The notes beneath the pieces are model-generated. The model saw only the letters and a list, made by a program, of their open reading frames with translations, had not been told where the DNA came from and searched no databases. The translations under genes and the position numbers were made by a program. A DNA stretch of 42,208 bases from Chara braunii (taxonomy: Eukaryota; Streptophyta; Charophyceae; Charales; Characeae): assembly GCA_003427395.1 (NCBI GenBank), contig BFEA01000288.1, positions 1,480,749 through 1,522,956 on the forward strand, given 5' to 3'. Positions 30,680 to 40,806 of this stretch are shown piece after piece (the first letter of the stretch is position 1; every line of letters starts with the position of its first letter).

Positions 30680-31345
30680 TTTTGTGGAGTTCGACCCGGA
30701 GTGGTCGGATTGTGTTGGATATCGTGTTGTTGGATGTACTATATGATGATTGTGATTCTTTCAGTTATCATTTCATATTGGGCATGTCTCTGTCGACTAC
30801 GGCGACTCTTTTTGGTGAAATTATGTGTGGTTGTTATAACTTCCTGTTGATTGTGTGATAAAGGAACTAGGATTATATTATGGTTGAGGCCGTCCTAGTC
30901 GACCGACGTTTGTTCGTACCTAGGAGATCAGCGCCCTAGAGGACGGACAACGTTCGGGTCCACTTGGCGTTAACCAAACGTATCTATACTACGGTGAACG
31001 AGCAAACGCCCTCGGCTGACCTACCTCTGCAATTGCATCTAAAAGCTTTCGCACGTGGGTCGGTAGCTCGGTAGGGATACGCCCCTAAGGGTGGTGACAG
31101 CCCCTTAGGGAAGGTAGCTTATGCCTCGCGGGAACCTATCCTGTCGTAGGGGATCGCGGGATGTATTGTTGGCGCACCCGGCCAGAGCGGCGAGGGACGA
31201 TGCAACCACGTCCGTCTCGGCGGCTCGCGGGATTATTTATGCGTCGTTCCCGAGTTGTCTCTAATTTTTTTTGTTTATCTCCTGCGTGACATGGCCGGGA
31301 GGGCCCTCGTTCACGCGAGGGCCGATGCGCTCGACAGCGTGACAT
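30680..31345 (+). repeat. R2 repeat family, copy 4 (near full length)
   Basis: It runs from TTTTGTGGAGTTCGACCC to GATGCGCTCGACAGC. The GGTGACAG region stem is CCCTAAGGG/CCCTTAGGG (31083-31091, 31102-31110). The terminal hairpin is GGCCCTCG/CGAGGGCC (31302-31309, 31316-31323), in the position where copy 3 has GGTCCC/GGGACC. No common reading frame is kept. Confidence 0.88.
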
Positions 31346-31536
31346 AGTTTTTGCCAAAGCCCCACAGGTGGTTCCTAGCGATGAAGCATAGGTCTGATGC
31401 TGGTGCTTCGTTAGTGCTAACAAAGCACGAACGTGACGGTTTTCCGGCCAGGTTTATAGCTTTTACGTACAAAGAGTCGGTTGGGCCAAACCCTGGTCAA
31501 CAGATTGGCCAGGTTTGTGTTAGCTTAACACAAACT

Positions 31537-31600
31537 TAGCTCTAGCAAGGTGCTCTGGATACAACAGAGAGGTGGTGGGTTCTATTCTTTCACCCTCATC
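31537..31600 (+). mobile_element. Possible tRNA-derived SINE head
   Basis: TAGCTCTAGCAAGG (31537-31550) is A-box-like. A 5-bp stem with 7-nt loop, CTCTG/CAGAG (31553-31557, 31565-31569), sits where the anticodon arm should be, and GGTTCTATTC (31578-31587) is a poor B box. The loop lacks the expected T before the anticodon, so this is a decayed tRNA-like sequence rather than a tRNA gene. Confidence 0.4.
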
Positions 31601-33190
31601 CTCTCCTGCCTATGCTCAGCCGTTAGAATGACACCCCCCATCCTTGCCCCTCAATTTAGCTCAGCAAGGGGATGGAGGAATTAGGGGACACTAGTAGGGT
31701 TGGATGTAGATGGATGGGGAACGGATGGGGGGGGCGAATATTTTTCTCATCTTTTTTTCTTTTGAGAGAAATATCTGCAGCGGGCCTATCGTTGGAGCTG
31801 GTAGGAGCGGGTCAATAGTAGGCCCATTCCATCGAGCCCTGCCATTTGCAGATAACCTATACTAATTAGATGTCTTCCTACCCTTGACCGGTTGGTATCG
31901 AGATCCCTCATCTGCACCTGCTGTTGCAGATCCTTCGCCCCCAACCAGAGTAATACTTGAGCATTGTCTGACGCACAACCCCACCCCATCCCGACTTTCT
32001 AAAAGCCGCAACAAAAACAGGAATGCCAAGGTGTTTTCAAAGGTGGGGGTGAAGCCTCAGGTAGAAATTAAGATCTCTGAAGGTAAGTTTAGGACTGAGA
32101 AAATGATAATGGCGGGAACGACGAAAGACAAATGCGGAGGTGGTCGCAAAAATAATCAAAAACTATTTGACTTCGAAGTTTTCTGCTAATACTCAAAAGA
32201 GCGGAAGAGATGCATCCAGATCATAATTTATCGAGAAGTTAGATAGAGGACCTAAATTCACCTAATACTATCGTTGCTCTAAGGGGAAAAAAAGAAGACT
32301 TTGTATATACTTATTTAGGGTCATATATGACCTCGATGTTGTTTCTTGCCTCACACGATAATGCGCCAGAGTACATGGGGGATCATGAAGCTCTATCACA
32401 CGTTAATTATGTAGTCTTGCACAACTCGGACATCCTGAGCCACGAGCGTTGAACTCGGTAATCCTCGTTGGTGTATGCCACATGAGCGAGGCTTTGGCGA
32501 AGGTACCGATCCATGCACCTACACTTATAGCACAAAGTTTTGGTCAGTGTGGGGCGGTGGTTGTCCAGGGGATTACAATTAGCTTATGCTATGCCAATAA
32601 AATTATAAACACAAATTGTCAAATTTCCAGGTTTTACAATATGATAAGCGACAAATGCATCGAAAAAAAAAATTATTTATAAATTGTATACATATTTAAA
32701 AACTTTTCATAATCCAATAAAATAAAGTTTATCACAATATGACTGTTCAATAAACAATAAATAATTTTTTCTTTAAACCAGAAGTACATCCGAGCCTGTT
32801 GTTACCGAACCGACATACAACAACGCACCAACTTTTATCAAAGCTAGGGCAATGTGGTACCTCTTTGTTTTTTTTTTATACAAACAAACAAACAAACAAA
32901 CAAAAAACAAAAACAATTGAGTGAAAATACAACACACAACAACATAAAAGACTGGCCGTCCATCCGCCACATGCACAATAACTCGTAGTCTTCACATCAA
33001 CCTTTTTTCTGTTTTTCTTTTATTGCTTTTTACTTTTTTTGTCAATGACGAATGAAAGAATAAGGAGAAAATGCAAGACATAATTACAAAAAAAAAAAGA
33101 AAAACTAATGTGCAGTCACAATTATAGTTTGAAAATGCGCTTCAGTCAAGATCTCGTGAACGTTGTGCCCAAGCGAGGAAAACCGTGAAC
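31601..33190. other. AT-rich spacer, no recognised gene
   Basis: Short frames only (up to about 100 codons at 31,884-32,189, Lys-rich, no motif). The part from 32,600 is strongly AT-rich with homopolymers and a CAAA microsatellite (about 32,880-32,905). Nothing else is supported. Confidence 0.5.
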
Positions 33191-33194
33191 GTAT

Positions 33195-33385
33195 ATAACC
33201 TATGGCAGTACCCTACACCAGTTCATACTAAGTTAATGTTATGCCAACCTCAACTAAATCCAGAGCCAATACTTGGAGCCTGTTGCAGTACCGCGATAAG
33301 CCCATACTAAGGTAACTACTCCACCTTCAACTGAACCCACGACTAATATCATGAGCCCGTTCCATTAGACCAAGATACCCATGAC
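33195..33385 (-). mobile_element. Dimeric tRNA-related SINE
   Basis: On the minus strand an A-box-like TGGTCTAATGGAAC (33359-33372) and a B-box-like GGGTTCAGTTG (33328-33338) have tRNA-like spacing. The same arrangement repeats 76 bp further on: GAGCCCGTTCCA at 33353 and GAGCCTGTTGCA at 33277 on the plus strand, each followed leftward by a CAACTRAAYCC block and a CATACTAAG block. Two diverged monomers are thus fused head to tail. No tail or target-site duplication was identified. Confidence 0.6.
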
Positions 33386-33570
33386 CACTTACTAAGGAGG
33401 ATAGACAACCAGCACTGTATATCACTTGTTCTATGTTATCTAATTTCGAACCCTCAACCTTTCTCATACATTCCTCAGCTCAAACCTACGGAGCTACAGT
33501 GACAACTGCCTTCTTCCCCTGAATATAACGCATACGCATTAAAATCGAGTTTTTAAATTTAAAAAAAAAA

Positions 33571-33690
33571 TCGAATAGAACACATATGTGTTGTATTCGA
33601 AATTTAGGGTTATTTGAATAAAACACATATGTGTTGTATTCGAATAGAATGCACTCTATGCATTGTATTTGTTTACAACACATATACGTT
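33571..33690. repeat. Tandem palindromes on AACACATATGTGTT
   Basis: AACACATATGTGTT is a perfect 14-bp palindrome and occurs twice, each time flanked by CGAATAG/TATTCG-like arms (about 33,573-33,602 and 33,615-33,646). A third, altered unit AATGCACTCTATGCATT follows, and a fragment with ACACATATACG ends the run. Period is about 44-49 bp. Confidence 0.8.
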
Positions 33691-33924
33691 ATGCACGGGG
33701 AATAAGGTCATCTGTTTTATGCACTGCACCAGACAGGGAGATAACTGCACAATCATCTGAACAACCTATGAACCAAGAACGCCAAGCAAACAAATCATAG
33801 TTTCGATTCCAACACACAGCGGCCACAGACTGAACCCCTTGAGTGGTACAAGCAATTTTATGTAGTCCTTACCATGGACCAGGCCGAGGGGGGCCAGTGA
33901 ACAGTCGTGCGTTGGTTAACATGC

Positions 33925-34025
33925 GCCAATCTACATGCACGAGGCTGCAAGGTTTTGAACCCACAACCTCAAACTACAATGCGCATTTTCAACTAGTCCT
34001 CAACCCACTAAGCTAATCAGACATG
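33925..34025 (-). mobile_element. tRNA-derived SINE, copy 2
   Basis: On the minus strand it has A-box-like TTAGCTTAGTGGG (plus-strand 34004-34016) and B-box GGTTCAAAACC (33951-33961). Between the boxes lies AAATGCGCATTGTAG, nearly the core of the copy at 255-350, and both continue after the B box with TTGCAGCC or CCGCAGCC and GCATG. Shared non-tRNA sequence on opposite strands 33 kb apart supports one SINE family. Confidence 0.75.
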
Positions 34026-34239
34026 GGCAGCCCATAATCTTAGGGCCTCAGATAAGAGCTGCCTCGTTCCTCTTTTCCATCTCGGCTGTCAAACAACTCC
34101 GAACCAAAACGAAACCTCCACAAGTGGGGCATGGCCCCCGATCAGTTCAACAATGATAACTCACGCCCTTCAAAATAACCACTGCCTTTCACATGCACAC
34201 AGGAAACCACCTAAAGATGTTGCATGACCTGTGCCACAT

Positions 34240-34373
34240 TCTTCGAAGGTCGGGCAACCAAAATGGCTAGTAATGCCAGCCAAAACAAAGCTCTATTGGC
34301 GCTTTGTGCAAAACTTGGAGAGCAGTTCTTTTCCAATGGGACAAACTTGAAAAGAGTCTCAGAGGTAGTGGTG

Positions 34374-34405
<32 letters not shown>
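34240..34405 (+). mobile_element. Possible retroposed fragment with 28-nt poly(A)
   Basis: A short sequence ending in A34378-34405 resembles a retroposed 3' end. It contains ATGGCTAGTAATGCCAGCC near 34,263. A related ATGGCTGGAAGCGCTAGCC lies near 34,677, each preceded by GTGCCRCA-like sequence about 30 bp upstream. Both could be GGCT/AGCC hairpins or eroded exon copies (MASNASQ, MAGSASQ). Target-site duplication was not found. Confidence 0.35.
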
Positions 34406-34406
<1 letters not shown>

Positions 34407-34837
34407 TTTTTTCATGTTTTTCAAAAGTTTGTGTCACCACATTGCCTCTTGAAAGCACGTTAAAATACAGTTTCAAGAGTCCCTCCTACACCCAGATATC
34501 AAGCGTTCTCGACCGACCCCTTAAAGAATCCTTGATCTCCAAGAGGTGTTAGACACATGTCTCCTGAAAAAAAACAATGCAATATATTTGTTTTTAAACC
34601 ACCGGTACTTGGTCCAGCTATCAGCCACGACGCTTCCTTATTAACGTGCCGCACCTTTACGGCTTACCAGACCACAATGGCTGGAAGCGCTAGCCAAAAA
34701 ATAATTGAAATGGTCCCAAGGCGCTTCGGCAAACATTGTCGCGCAGGGGCATTACAGGCTCTGCATCGATAGCTGGGCCAAGTACTGGTGGTTCAATCCG
34801 AATAGCTTGGTGTGCACACCCGTGCGCGTGCGCGCAA

Positions 34838-34842
<5 letters not shown>

Positions 34843-34876
<34 letters not shown>
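34843..34876. repeat. (GA)n microsatellite
   Basis: About 17 GA dinucleotides, preceded by a CGTGCGCGTGCGCG run (potential Z-DNA-type purine-pyrimidine alternation). Confidence 0.95.
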
Positions 34877-34878
<2 letters not shown>

Positions 34879-34919
34879 GGTCGCACACTAATGCATGAAT
34901 TTTTTTGTTTTATTTTTTT

Positions 34920-35136
34920 CAACCGATCAATGCATTGAGCAATGAATCAATCGTCAATCATCAAATAATCAATGGATGAATCAATAATTATTTTTTTAAT
35001 TAATGCATCTATTTTTTTTCTTGTTGTTGTACCAATCAATGAGTTAATTGATCAATCAATCCATCAATCAATCGTTAATCATCAATCACCAATCATCAAT
35101 CATCAATCATCAATCAACTTATCGATCACTCAATCT

Positions 35137-35171
<35 letters not shown>

Positions 35172-35175
35172 TTTC
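34920..35175. repeat. (AATC)n-type microsatellite, interrupted
   Basis: Repeated ATCA/AATC tetranucleotides over about 250 bp, purest at about 35,139-35,170. Open frames here are repeat artefacts. Confidence 0.95.
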
Positions 35176-35179
35176 GTTA

Positions 35180-36770
35180 TTTTTTAATTTAATTGAAAAA
35201 AATAACAACTGAAATAAAAATCCTTTTTTTTATAGGGCAGTGTAGCAGACCCCCTGCAGTCGAATTAGGACCACGCCCCAAGATTCCCCTACCCTATCAC
35301 CGGGGCGGTTTCGTCCAGGTCGTGACCGGCCCGGCAGGCATGACTGGGACAGCGTGGGCAGCACTTGGGAGAACATATAGCCTGTGCTCTCACTCGGAAT
35401 GGCAACAAATGCAATGGTATGAAACACTTCACGAGCCGAGAGGTTGCCCATCATAATCTTCCTCCGGTGAGGGTCACTTCTTTGTCAATGCTACACATAT
35501 TTTTATAGGGATTAATCCAAGTGCACTTTTGCTTGTTTCTTTTCTTATCGAGTAACTATTTCGTTAAATATATTTTTTATAGCGAAATTGAAACTGGCTT
35601 ACAAGGCATAGAAAATGTCAAAATCTTGATATCGTAAGGATCAAGTATTTTTTAAATTGTGGACTCCAGGAATATATCTGATGTATCTGGGCTTAGCAAG
35701 TCCAAATATATTTTGGGGTTCGACATTTTAAGAACGTCAGACCGTGAAGGGCAAAAAACTTTGGCATTTATTGAGCCAAATAAGTCGCTTTCAATTTCGT
35801 GCAAAAAATATAAAATGTCAATTGTAATGAAATGATTATTGCTTGTTTGTTTTTATGGACAACTCTTCCTTCAGTTCCCTTTCTGCCTTAACTATGTTTG
35901 TTCTGACGAGTTCTGTCATTTCTCCCTTAGCTTATGCGAGCCACTTGCCCTAACCGTAGTGGTCGCGGAGTAGGGTGGGGCCGTTAATGGGCTCAACTAA
36001 CACAAAGACTCAATACTCAGGTTTTATTAGTAAATTCCCCTCTTTTTATTCTTTCCCTGCCTCCATCGAGTTACGACAGCGTCGAAGGTCAACACTCTCT
36101 ACAGTCTAAGTTCCTCCCTCCAAGCATAACGAGGTAGATGTTGGGCGTGTGGCCACACACCTTACATTTTGTTGCTGCTCGTTTTTTTGTCTGACGCAAA
36201 GGGTTGGTCCCCTTAGGATTAGGCCCGACGAACTATCAGACTCCCAAGAATGTTTCACTCCTGGTGGACTGCGAGCACCCCGGTCTCATCTGTTTTTAAA
36301 GCACCGTTACTTCCGAGGCACTTTTCTCTGGGGCTGGAAACGCCTTACACACCAAAAAAAAATGAACCGGTGCAAGCGGCCTCCTATTGCCTGGTGCTGC
36401 CACCCATTTTACGTCGGAGGTCGAGCCCCGAAAGTTTCGCTTGCATGCACGTCGCATATTTCTGGTTGGAAAAACGTACTGGTGGTTTCATGAAGTTATG
36501 ATTTCTGATTTGGAAAACAAAAGATCAACACTCTTCCTAAGCAAGCCGACAATCTCAACTGATTAGCACTAAGTGTGACCCAAGTTGTCGATCAATGGTC
36601 TCGTTAGACACTCTTAAAACAATCCAAAGAAAAATAAGACCATTCCTAAAAGATATTTAGGATTCGTGGTGTCTTGGTTAGAAGAATCCTAAAAGTACAA
36701 CTTTTAGAACATTGAGTCATAAATGGTATTCCGCTGTAGTGCGCGGCGATCCCACACCTAGACGTAAAGT
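35180..36770. other. Spacer, no recognised gene
   Basis: Mixed AT-rich sequence. Frames of up to 114 codons (36,149-36,493, plus) show no motif. No repeat shared with the rest of the window was noticed. Confidence 0.45.
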
Positions 36771-36774
36771 AAGT

Positions 36775-37062
36775 TTTTTGTGTCGGACCTCACAGTCGTG
36801 TCACGCAGGAGTTTCTTTGTCACTTTACGCAATACCAACTCCGACCGTGCATGCGTGCTATACCTCTCGCGACTCCCTACGACAGGTCAAGGATCCCGCG
36901 AGATACAACATTACCTCCACCTGCGGGAGCTGTCACCATCCCTTAGGTGGGCGTATCCCTGTTAAGCTACTGACCCACGTACAAAGGCTTTTACATGCAA
37001 TCTCAGAGGTAGGCCAGTCGAGGGCGTTTTCTCGATCGCCGTAGCATAGGCATACGCGCGGT
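36775..37062 (-). repeat. R2 repeat family, copy 5 (right half, inverted)
   Basis: Reverse complement of the family: CTCTCGCGACTCCCTACGAC, the GGTGACAG block (here CTGTCACC) with the copy-3-type stem CCACCT/AGGTGG (36,917-36,951), GCAATCTCAGAGGTAGGCC, GAGGGCG and CTACGGC. It is the only copy on this strand. Confidence 0.8.
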
Positions 37063-38240
37063 GGAACGTCTTAAGACTGACCCGTATGTCGCGCCACGAG
37101 GTGCTAATTCCCCGGGTCGACTATCTAATCAGGTTGACTTTCTCAGATAGTCTTCCACGCTTAGCTAACTATGACAATGACGCTATGTTCCCTTTGTTGA
37201 GCTTATGAAAGATGCAAGGGTCAAGCCCCTTAGTAATCTCTCATTCTTCTCAAAAGAAGTCTCAGACAAATAACTTACAACGCACTGACCAGCCTACGAT
37301 CTCACTCACACATGTATGTATATAAGTATACATGTAGATCAGGGGGAGCTGAATGAGCGGTGGACCTCACTTTCACAATTGTTGTGTCCTGTTGTCCGAA
37401 TATCCCAGACGATTTCAAACTCAGAAGACAATTCAATGCCCAACACTTGTGCAAATGCAAGAACCACATACAAGCATACAGATGCAGACACAGAATGCGC
37501 TACAAGCGTCAACCTTAATCCCATTCATAGCAAGCCACTCACGCCCCAAAACCTTGAAATAACATTCTTTCCTAAACCTTACTCCTTTTACCCCAGCCCT
37601 TCACATTTTCAAAGACCTCTGAGTGTGATTTGGACAACTTTAGGTGTAGATACTGGAGGAAGATTTATCTGTTCCCTTCTTAGGTCTTGTCTTAGGTGTG
37701 GGTATCAAGCCATGTGGGAGTTGAATCAGAATTATACGGACCTGTTATCCAGAGATAACAGAATTTGCAATTTCTTACGGATTTTTCTTCCGTAGTCCTC
37801 TCCAAGAGTGATGAACCTGTAGACACAACATGATCCGAATGAATCTCAGCGTCCTCTCTCTAGGTCCTTGAAGGTCCCTTCTAGACTTGTGACCAAAAGT
37901 TATGTGCATGTCGTCGACCTACTGCCCTAACTTCTTCCTTGATCTGACTATAAGTTCGCGGCCCAGTTGGTCCAGGCGACGAACAAGGTTTATTCTTGGC
38001 CCCTTCGTCCCTGCGATTCTACTCAGTTCCCTTCCTTTTATGAGCCCCATATCCCTAGCCACCACAAGCAATACCATTCATTCAATTCAGATTGGGATCA
38101 TCATGATGTGATAAAGCTCAAATCAGAATTTCAAATAGTGGTAAGCCTTCTCGAGTCAAGAACTCACTTTACCCTCTCGGTAGAATGAGAGATAGTTAGT
38201 TAGGACTGAATGATGCAGATCGTGGAGAAAGTTAGCGGTG
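37063..38240. other. Spacer with a conserved CTGTTATC hairpin
   Basis: No gene was recognised; the longest frame is 159 codons (37,316-37,795, plus) without motifs. CTGTTATC-CAGA-GATAACAG (37742-37761) is followed by TACGGA/TCCGTA (37776-37781, 37789-37794). This echoes the hairpin pair at 17,655-17,687. Confidence 0.5.
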
Positions 38241-38365
38241 GTATGGCAGACCATTCAGGATATATCTACTTGTTACTCGAGCTTATTTGACAAAGGCAAC
38301 CTTGTGGTTCTTGGCCCATGTGCGCCAAAGCACACTTAGCGGTAGGCTTATCCTATGGCTAGCCA

Positions 38366-38890
38366 CTGATAAGGCAGATATGTCTGAAACCTTGTTACTC
38401 TTATGTCAGACTAGTCACTGATAAGGCAGGCTTTCCTTGCTACTCTTATCACTGGCCAGTCATCAATAAGGCAAGTATTCAAGGATCCTTGCTACTCTTA
38501 TCACTGACTAAGTGCTAGGATGTTTACTGATAAGGCAGGTGTCCTTGAAACCTCGCTACTCTTATATCAGACTAGTCACTGATAAGGCAGGCTTCCCTGC
38601 TACTCTTATCACTGGCTAGCCCTCAGTAAGGCGGGTGTCCAAGGATCCTTGCTACTCTTACCACTGAAAAGAATGTTATATTGGTTAATGATAAGGCAAG
38701 TATCCTTGAAACCTCGCTACTCTTATGTCAAACTAGTCATTGATAAAGCAGGCTTCCTCTACTACTCTTATCACTGGCTAGCCTTCAATAAGGCGGGTGT
38801 TCAAGGAATCCTGCTACTCTTACCACTGTCCGAGTGTAAGGCTTATCGGAGGTAAGGCAGGCTTTCCCTGCTATTCTTACCTCCACACAA
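38366..38890. repeat. Hairpin repeat array H2 with 161-bp higher-order unit
   Basis: TAAGGC (or TAAAGC) marks units at 38370, 38422, 38467, 38531, 38583, 38637, 38692, 38744, 38789 and 38853. Spacing is 52-45-64, 52-54-55, 52-45-64, so every third unit is exactly 161 bp apart and three subunit types alternate. Units fold as GATAAG, GCAGG, loop, CCTGC, TACT bulge, CTTATC; 38581-38610 is a perfect case. In the last unit the outer stem is GGAGGTAAG/CTTACCTCC (38848-38856, 38876-38884), nine perfect pairs. Inner stems GCAGG/CCTGC and GCAAG/CTTGC interchange. Non-coding. Confidence 0.92.
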
Positions 38891-39570
38891 GTCTTATCGA
38901 CGGATCAAGTTATCGCCTTTTATGGCACTCGCCTTAAACCGTTGTCAGTTTCGGGGGCTTATGCTTAGATCAGGCGTATGACAAGAAATAACTGACACGA
39001 ATCATCGTCGTTGCATTCAATCACAATAAGCTGAAACAACAAATACCCATTATCATTAGAAGTCTATCCCCTTTTGCATCCACATCCCCAAAGAACACCC
39101 ACATAACAAGATCGCTGTATCCAGAAGCAGTTAGTTTTCACCCAGCCAGCTCTGAGCACCATCATGGGTAACAGCTTGTGTGTCTTAAAACAACAACTGG
39201 GTAAGATTAGCGTACCTTGTTGTTTCCTGCCTCCAGAGTTCCGCCTGAACTTCGACAAAGCTCCCGCAATCGCCCTGTTATAGGTTATATACATCTAACC
39301 CATGTAACCGATTGCCGGCCCCATAGATTTAACTGAGGTTGTGACTACATCAATGAGAAAACCTTTCATCAAACAATAAGGTCAATGAGACAGACATCTG
39401 GGAGGACCAACAAGGATAAGTATGGAGAAGGATGAAGGAGGCGGGTACTTATCGCGAAGGATAACGTCACCTCCCTCTCCATGCCCCATGCCTCCCATCA
39501 TCTCTGGGTTTGTATGATGTCTAATGATAGCAATAGTAACTAACAGAGATAGCGAAAATAATCAAGCAAT
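38891..39570. other. Spacer, no recognised gene
   Basis: No gene or repeat shared with the rest of the window was recognised. Frames are short (up to 76 codons). Confidence 0.5.
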
Positions 39571-39574
39571 AATC

Positions 39575-39635
39575 ATCATAATAATGAAACAATAAAATAA
39601 ATAAAAATAATAATAATATCAATAGTGACAACACA

Positions 39636-39690
<55 letters not shown>

Positions 39691-39724
39691 TTTAGAGCAA
39701 TAATAGTAATAATAATAATAATAG
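39575..39724. repeat. (AAT)n microsatellite
   Basis: AATAAT tracts, interrupted, longest at about 39,638-39,691. The low-complexity open frame on the minus strand (Ile-rich) is an artefact. Confidence 0.95.
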
Positions 39725-39729
39725 CGCAG

Positions 39730-40110
39730 GGCAATGACGAAAGTGGAAGGACAGATTGCAGACGGTGAAATCCCCTTTGAAAGCCAGAAAGTCCTACTCC
39801 GATCAGAGAGTAGTAATGCACTGATGTTATATCAATCGGAATTCGAATACTTCATCGAGTTGGCAATGGGAGCCTAACCCTCGCTACAGCCGACAGGTAT
39901 ATCTGGGACCTTCCTTCTACAGTCGTGTTCATGCCATAGGCTCTCGTTGACCGTAGGGCCAATGACGCTACTACCAATGCGGCTACGTGTGCATACCAGG
40001 TATGTTCTCTTCCCCTCTTTCTCATTCTCTCACACTTTGTCCCTCTCTCTTCTCTTTGTGTATGCGTCTCTCTTGTATGTCGCCGTGTGATTGTCTCCTC
40101 GTATGCGTCA
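39730..40110 (+). repeat. Diverged duplicate unit D, copy 1
   Basis: The unit follows an AAT microsatellite and aligns by eye with 41,240-41,640: CAGATT, then TTTGAAAGCC, then TCAGAGAGTA, TGCAC, and GGGAGCCTA. Both then reach a donor-like site (CAG/GTATGTTCTC at 40,001; AAG/GTAAGCGTCC at 41,561) followed by a C/T-rich stretch ending in TCTCTTTGTG or TCTCTGTG. The shared donor and pyrimidine tract could be an exon-intron border or a conserved repeat block. No protein was recognised. Confidence 0.55.
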
Positions 40111-40490
40111 CTGTGTGTCTGTATGATATGACGCATGTCGCATACCGTAATGGTGCAGACCAGGGCAAGAACAGACTTTTCTCACATAGTACAGGAAAAT
40201 GCAGCGAAAGACTATAATACCAATGATCACCCAATTACTGTTGTAACGCAGACCAAGCATACAACATCATCATTGTGGGGTGTGAATGGCCTAGCGCTAC
40301 ACACATAAGAATGCGTCAGGTCAGATCATACTCAGACGAAGAGGAGCGGAATCGAACTCGAAGAGGAGAGACGGGACTGTTGTCATAATCCCTCGTCAAA
40401 TATCCGAGTTCCACTGTCTAATGTGGTCCCAATGTTGTCAAGTTCAAAGTCACAATCTCTTTTCCCCGTTCCGTCTGTTTCCCCTGCTCG

Positions 40491-40665
40491 TCTGTCCCAA
40501 ACTGTTTTCGTTTGTCTCAACTGCGGTTGTTTGGCTCAGACTGCGCCCGTCTGTCCCTGACTGTGTACGTCTGTCCCAAACTGTTTTCGTTTGTCTCAAC
40601 TGCGGTTGTCTGGCTCAGACTGCGCCCGTCTGTCCCTGACTGTGTACGTCTGTCCCAGTCCAGTC
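40491..40665. repeat. 79-bp tandem repeat
   Basis: CTGTCCCAAACTGTTTTCG recurs 79 bp apart (about 40,492 and 40,571), with a third partial unit ending in CTGTCCCAGTCC. It is part of a wider GTCTGT/TGTCTG-rich zone. Copies are nearly identical, so the duplication is recent. Confidence 0.9.
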
Positions 40666-40806
40666 CAGCGAGTACCACGAGGGACTGTGAGTACCATGGG
40701 CCGATGGAAAGGGGCGGACCAACTAGTTTCAGAAGTACAAATCAGGAGTCAACGCCCGACCTTTCATTCATCCCTGCATGAGCCATGCGGAAGTGTTGCC
40801 GCAGCG

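Noticed and set aside
2175-31345. R1-R2 copies as the two LTRs of one retrotransposon
   Set aside because: They differ by many substitutions, indels and a 750-bp insert; no gag, protease, RNase H or integrase lies between them, and no TG/CA ends were seen.
39576-39821. Ile-rich open frame as a membrane peptide
   Set aside because: It is the translation of an AAT microsatellite.
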